Source of the DNA: Piezodorus guildinii
Taxonomy: Eukaryota > Arthropoda > Insecta > Hemiptera > Pentatomidae
Assembly: GCA_023052935.1 (NCBI GenBank)
Contig: CM041295.1
Coordinates: 109,184,711-109,248,710 of the forward strand
Reading direction: 5' to 3'
DNA: 64,000 bases
Position numbers and translations under genes: made by a program. Under the pieces are notes generated by a model, which saw only the letters and a program-made list of their open reading frames with translations, was not told where the DNA came from and made no database searches. Shown piece by piece: positions 60,237 through 64,000 of this stretch (position 1 is the stretch's first letter; every line of letters starts with the position of its first letter).

Positions 60237-60778
60237 CGGTGAAATTATTGCATTAAGAATTCTTTTAGGTCATTTCTCCTTTAGTTGTAAATCAAATTTG
60301 CTCAACTTGGATATTTAGGCGTTATTTACCAATTCTAATAAGATGATGTGTCTAAATTTTTTAAATCTAAAAAATTAAAGATACTTTAGAGGAAGAAAAT
60401 TTAAAGTAACTGCATTTAAGCCTCATCAGACAATTTTAATCAGGATGAAAATCAGATGACATTAAAGCCCATTAAATTTTACATCGGCATAGCGAGTTTA
60501 ATCAAAATCGTTAGAGCCGGTTTTTGAGAATATCGCAAAAAGGTGTAAAATGCATGGGATAAAGTACGACTTCCAGTCAGCCGATTTTAGTAAAAAAGTT
60601 ACTGTAACATATCAGGCGTATAGTAGTCTTAAATATAAAATTTCAGTTCCGTACGCCTTTTCGTTTTTGCGCTAGTTACCACACACATACACACGGACCT
60701 TTTTGCGGGACTTGGTTATTTGGACTCAGGGGACCCTAAAACGTGTATTTCCGTTGAAAGTGTAAGTAGTAAAGTAAA
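60237..60778. other. Gene-less stretch
   Basis: Words such as 'acttccagtcagccgatttt' suggest transposon-derived non-coding sequence. No gene or defined element ends were seen. Confidence 0.35.
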
Positions 60779-60825
60779 AAAAATCTCCCAACGGAGGTAG
60801 GTACCCTTACAGGTTTTTAAAGACA
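60779..60825. repeat. 'aacggaggtaggtaccc' repeat, partial copy
   Basis: Shares 'cccaacggaggtaggtaccc' and 'ttacaggttt', followed by 'agacaatattaaat', with the element at 62524-62635. The B-box part is missing here. Confidence 0.7.
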
Positions 60826-60845
60826 ATATTAAATAATTATTCTTC

Positions 60846-61132
60846 TTTTTTTTTTAGTGGCGCGACAGGCCGTGCAGGCCCTAGGCCTGGCTGTGTAATC
60901 TCCTGGGAGATGACAATCGCGTTTCACGATGCAATTCGTAGTATAGTATAGTATGACTCCCTACGCCTAATTTTGTGAGTGGCCACCATTTGGCTGACGG
61001 GTCTCACATACCCAGGGGATAGGCTGTAAGTGAATCCCCATTTAATTAAATCATTATAAAAGTCCCGCCGGGACTGGGATTCGACTCGCAACCTGTATTA
61101 TGAGAGACTAGCCACTCAGCCACGTGCTTCCC
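60846..61132 (-). mobile_element. tRNA-derived SINE
   Basis: Read on the minus strand it begins with a tRNA-like head (61132 to about 61062), goes through about 200 bp of body, and ends in an A run (60855-60846). The head has an A-box-like TGGCTGAGTGGCTAG, an anticodon region CTCATAA and a B-box-like GAGTCGAATCCC. The CTCATAA loop and 'aggttgcgagtcgaatccc' arm suggest an initiator/elongator Met-tRNA ancestor. SINEs use these boxes for RNA polymerase III transcription. Target-site duplications were not obvious. Confidence 0.65.
61062..61132 (-). tRNA. tRNA-Met-like head of the SINE (not a functional tRNA gene)
   Basis: D-arm, anticodon-loop (CAT) and T-arm-like segments are in order. The acceptor stem does not pair convincingly and the sequence continues into SINE body, so it is a pol III promoter relic. 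Confidence 0.45.
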
Positions 61133-61134
61133 TT

Positions 61135-61510
61135 AGAGATTTTTAATTCCCTCGAAAAAAATCCTATGGCCATTTCCCGGGTTTAAACCCGCGAACTCTA
61201 GCAAATTAAATCCTTAACGCCTTATATAAATTAGCATAGGTCATGTATGGTGCAGAGGAAACTTCATTAAATTAACTGTATAAAATAGGATTAAGAAATT
61301 ATAAAATTGATTGAAAACATTATGAATTTGATTAAAAAAAATTATGAATTTGACTGAAAAAAATCTATACTCACAGAAGAATCCTCTTATTTCAAGGAAG
61401 CGATAGACAATAAGAATAATTAGGACATACGAATAATCGAGGTTTGGTGGCAAACCTAAAAAAAACAAAAAATAGAGACGATGATTTTCGGGACAAAGGA
61501 CCGGTCAAAG
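61135..61510. repeat. ~0.4-kb direct repeat, copy 1 (partner 63554-63975)
   Basis: Runs 'aaaaaaatcctatggccatt', 'cgggtttaaacccgcgaact', 'cagaggaaacttcattaaat', 'tcacagaagaatcct' and 'gattttcgggacaaaggac'. The word 'gggtttaaaccc' is palindromic and on the minus strand sits in a T-arm-like context (gttcgcgggtttaaacccgg), so the family may be a SINE-like element. Confidence 0.85.
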
Positions 61511-62086
61511 GAGAAATCAGAACGATAAATGTTGTAATGAACCAATAAATTAAAAATGTCACATAAACAAAGTAACAATAATAATAATAAATAAATAACA
61601 ATATTTAATACAGAATTATTCACTCACCAGCCCCGTACCGTACAACAGCAGAAGGCAGACTGACTTTCAAAATGGTAAACAAAATCTGTACGGCCTGTTG
61701 GTGAGAGTGGGGGTTCCGGTTGGTTTCTAACGTATTTTCCGCGAACTTATTCAAAATAATTTTGATCAATTCAAAAGAAAATTATTGTTTAGCACAATTT
61801 TCAATTTACTTTATAAATATAAATCAATCGTAATTAATAATAAATAAATCAAAATTTAATAATAATAAATTTCTCGCTAATAGAGTACACTAATTCGGCC
61901 AAAAGTACATACTTTAAAATTATCTTATTTTGAAACAGAAAAAATAAATAAAAAATAGAATGTCTAAATTAAAGAGTACTTAATTAGTATATCTGTCATT
62001 TTAATTAATTTTTTCAGGACATTATCTATAAACCTACATGCGGGTTTCGAGTCACTAAGACCCTGCTGAAATACCAGAATTCAGAA
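61511..62086. other. Gene-less stretch
   Basis: AT-rich, nothing recognised. Confidence 0.4.
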
Positions 62087-62192
62087 ACAGATCGAAAACA
62101 GCGAGCGAAATTCGAACCCGAGACCCGGACAAAAAAAAGCAGATTACAAAAAAATAAAAAAATCTTCCAACGGAGGTAGGTACCAATACAGG
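62087..62192 (-). repeat. B-box-bearing repeat, left copy
   Basis: Contains 'cagcgagcgaaattcgaacc' and 'aacggaggtaggtacc'. On the minus strand the first part reads GGGTTCGAATTTCGCTCGCT, which fits a pol III B box. The same pair of words occurs at 62524-62618, on the other side of a LINE fragment. Confidence 0.6.
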
Positions 62193-62194
62193 TC

Positions 62195-62495
62195 GCAGGA
62201 AAAACGAGAAGAGACCGCGTAAGAAATGAAGGGATTAGAGCGGAGGTGAAAATTCGTGCGCAGAAAACCACCCTCGAGAAGCGACAGCTAAAATGGTTCT
62301 CGGCCATGGTTGTCGAATAAATGAGGACCGCGAACCCAGAAAAGTGTTGAAAGCTCAACCCACTTCAAAGAGTCCGCGCGGTAGGCCTAGGGTTTTATAT
62401 GACGGATATATCCTGAGGATCGGAGGGAAAAAGATTCCAGGAACTAAAACAGTTCTGCAGAAATCGTGAAGCTTGGCAACGTCCACGCTGGTAAA
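62195..62495 (+). pseudogene. LINE reverse-transcriptase C-terminal fragment
   Basis: Blocks in order: GKTRRDRVRNEGIRAEV and LEKRQLKWFSAMVVE (stop); then in a shifted frame PRKVLKAQPTSKSPRGRPRV; then RFQELKQFCRNREAWQRPRW (stop). These match the tail of insect LINE polyproteins (R-I-R-N-E-V-I-R, RRQLKWFGH, RGRPR.RW, F..L....RNREAW). Two frameshifts and two stops are present. The longer minus-strand frames over this region are its antisense. Confidence 0.7.
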
Positions 62496-62523
62496 TGGAC
62501 ATAGGAGGAATTTAAAGATAAAG

Positions 62524-62635
62524 ACAGCGAGCGAGATTCGAACCCGGAACCTGGACAAAAAAAAAGCTAATTAAAGAAAAAAAATTTCCCAACGGAGGTA
62601 GGTACCCTTACAGGTTTAGACAATATTAAATATTT
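62524..62635 (-). repeat. B-box-bearing repeat, right copy
   Basis: 'cagcgagcgagattcgaacc' then 'cccaacggaggtaggtaccc' and 'ttacaggtttagacaatatt'. The minus strand reads GGGTTCGAATCTCGCTCGCT, an exact B-box core (GGTTCGAATC). Confidence 0.65.
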
Positions 62636-63553
62636 CTCTAGCCTCACAGTACCACGCAGGAGTAAGGAATTGGGGACAAATTTAGATCACGATGTAAGGT
62701 GTTAAAGAAAAAATGAACATTTTCTAGGATCAATGCAAATACGTTTAATGAAGCAAAAATCAAAATGGTTTTTCAGGTCCGAACGGATTTTTAAAAATTA
62801 ACTATTGGCCTGAAAATAAATTTTATATGCTTGTTCAATTCGAAAAGTTTACTTTTTCAAACGTGGGTTACTTTTGAAATATGTTAACTTATGTAAAAGT
62901 TAAAAATTTGAATCATTACGAAAAGCCAAATCAATCTTAGAGCAGGAGTTGAAGCTATTTATTATCATCGACTTCATTTTTAATGGCAATAACATGAACA
63001 AATTTTGAATTATTTTCTTATTTCGATGAAAATAAACATAACATAACCCATTCCGGAATTCACAAAATATTTAATATGGCAAAAGAAAATATGGAGAATA
63101 TAAAAATTTAATAATCCTAGAAATGAAATTCCCTTTTTTTTTTATACCGAATATGGTCAAAAATGCCTAATATAACGTAATTTATATACAACTTTATTTT
63201 ACTTTATATAGCTTATTTCAAAATTCATATTTATTTTTCAGTCAAATTGATATTTTTTTTTCAGTTAAATTAATATTTTAACAATAAAATTAATATTTTA
63301 ACAATAAAATTAATATTTTTTTAAAAATCAACTTCATAATACCTTGAACCCATTTTTCCTATAAAGTACTAAACCTTTTAAAATTATGTTGTTGTTTATT
63401 CATTTAACATAGATTTATGATGCTTCTGATAATCCGACAGCGGGAGTCCTAAATGTTGCCTAACTTTAATAAGGATAAGGAACTTTAACGATTTCTTGAC
63501 ATTGAACAGTTTCGAGACACATTTTACGTCACCTCCGAAGGACGGCATAGCAT
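62636..63553. other. Gene-less stretch with a 21-bp minisatellite
   Basis: 'aattaatattttaacaataa' iterates about three times with a 21-bp period over 63266-63320. Otherwise nothing recognised. Confidence 0.45.
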
Positions 63554-63975
63554 AGAGATTTTTTTACTAACTCAAAAAAATCCTATGGCCATCTGCCGGG
63601 TTTAAACCCGCGAACTCTAGCATCCCCTTAACCCCTTACATGAATTAGTATACCAAGGTCATGTGTGGTGCAGAGGAAACTTCATTAAATTAACTGTATA
63701 AAATGGGATTAAGAAATTATAAAATTGATTGAAAACATTATGAAGAAATTGGTTAAAAAAAATTATGAATTTGACTGAAAAAATCTATACTCACAGAAGA
63801 ATCCTTATATTTCAAGGAAGCGATAGACAATAAGAATAATTGGGACTTACGAATAATCGAGGTTTTTAATTACATTAAATTATTGTCATTATGGAATAAC
63901 CGTATAACGGTGGGGAACCTAAAAAAAAACAAAAAACAGAGACGGTGATTTTCGGGACAAAGGACAGGTCCTTTC
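63554..63975. repeat. ~0.4-kb direct repeat, copy 2
   Basis: Same order as 61135-61510. It differs by an insertion of about 55 bp after 'gaataatcgaggttt' ('ttaattacattaaattattg' and so on). Confidence 0.85.
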
Positions 63976-64000
63976 CTTTTTGTAAACAAATTTTTTAAGG

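Noticed and set aside
62026..62558. Minus-strand frames of 110 and 67 codons
   Set aside because: Antisense to the LINE C-terminal fragment and the flanking B-box repeats. Phe/Leu-rich as expected from the complement of A-rich DNA.
1..64000. Telomeric (TTAGG)n arrays, rRNA genes, functional tRNA genes, CENP-B boxes
   Set aside because: Looked for by eye on both strands and not found, apart from the tRNA-like head of the SINE.

Overview
The window looks like repeat-rich eukaryotic chromosomal DNA, most likely from an arthropod and probably an insect. The evidence is the low GC content, long (TA)n and poly(A/T) tracts, a decayed mariner element, fragments of several non-LTR retrotransposons (LINEs), a tRNA-derived SINE, and no prokaryotic gene organisation. 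I find no intact protein-coding gene. Nearly every open frame is either a chance frame inside tandem repeats or the antisense of a decayed transposon. The species cannot be fixed from the sequence alone.

Layout. 1-2.3 kb: dispersed repeats, a LINE ORF1 pseudogene (PHD-type finger plus coiled coil) and a mariner transposase pseudogene. 2.28-6.72 kb: satellite array 1, about 32 tandem copies of a ~136-bp monomer, which cuts off the mariner gene. 6.9-8.0 kb: a possible decayed Cys/His exon and a LINE 3' fragment with a poly(A) tail. 8.05-11.1 kb: the left copy of a ~3-kb segment that recurs at 44.7-47.25 kb. 11.7-13.4 kb: a triplicated T-rich ~545-bp unit. 13.4-17.5 kb: mostly featureless, with two eroded relics of the satellite. 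17.5-44.47 kb: satellite array 2, a ~27-kb array of the same monomer organised into higher-order repeats (HORs) of ~4.07 kb. Each HOR has about 20 monomers plus two non-monomer segments, here called A (~365 bp) and B (~890 bp).

47.4-50 kb: a GC-rich patch and a 567-bp tandem duplication. 50.4-54.25 kb: a ~0.7-kb LINE-bearing segment present twice, on either side of six copies of a 224-bp tandem repeat. 55.2-58 kb: two LINE pseudogenes, one of R2 type (restriction-like endonuclease end) on the minus strand and one reverse transcriptase on the plus strand. 58.9-64 kb: AT-rich duplications, a CTCF-like motif, a Met-tRNA-like SINE, a LINE C-terminal fragment between two B-box-bearing repeats, and a ~0.4-kb duplication.

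The most notable object is satellite family 1. Its 136-bp monomer is itself four diverged ~30-bp units, rich in GATA motifs and with a short dyad around a CG-rich loop. Its HOR includes segments matching the unique sequence at the array's left border, which suggests flanking DNA was captured and amplified with the satellite. Length changes between HOR copies come in steps of six or seven monomers (817-818 or 954 bp). Two stretches of the arrays carry clustered deletion-type differences that look like unpolished long-read consensus rather than biology.
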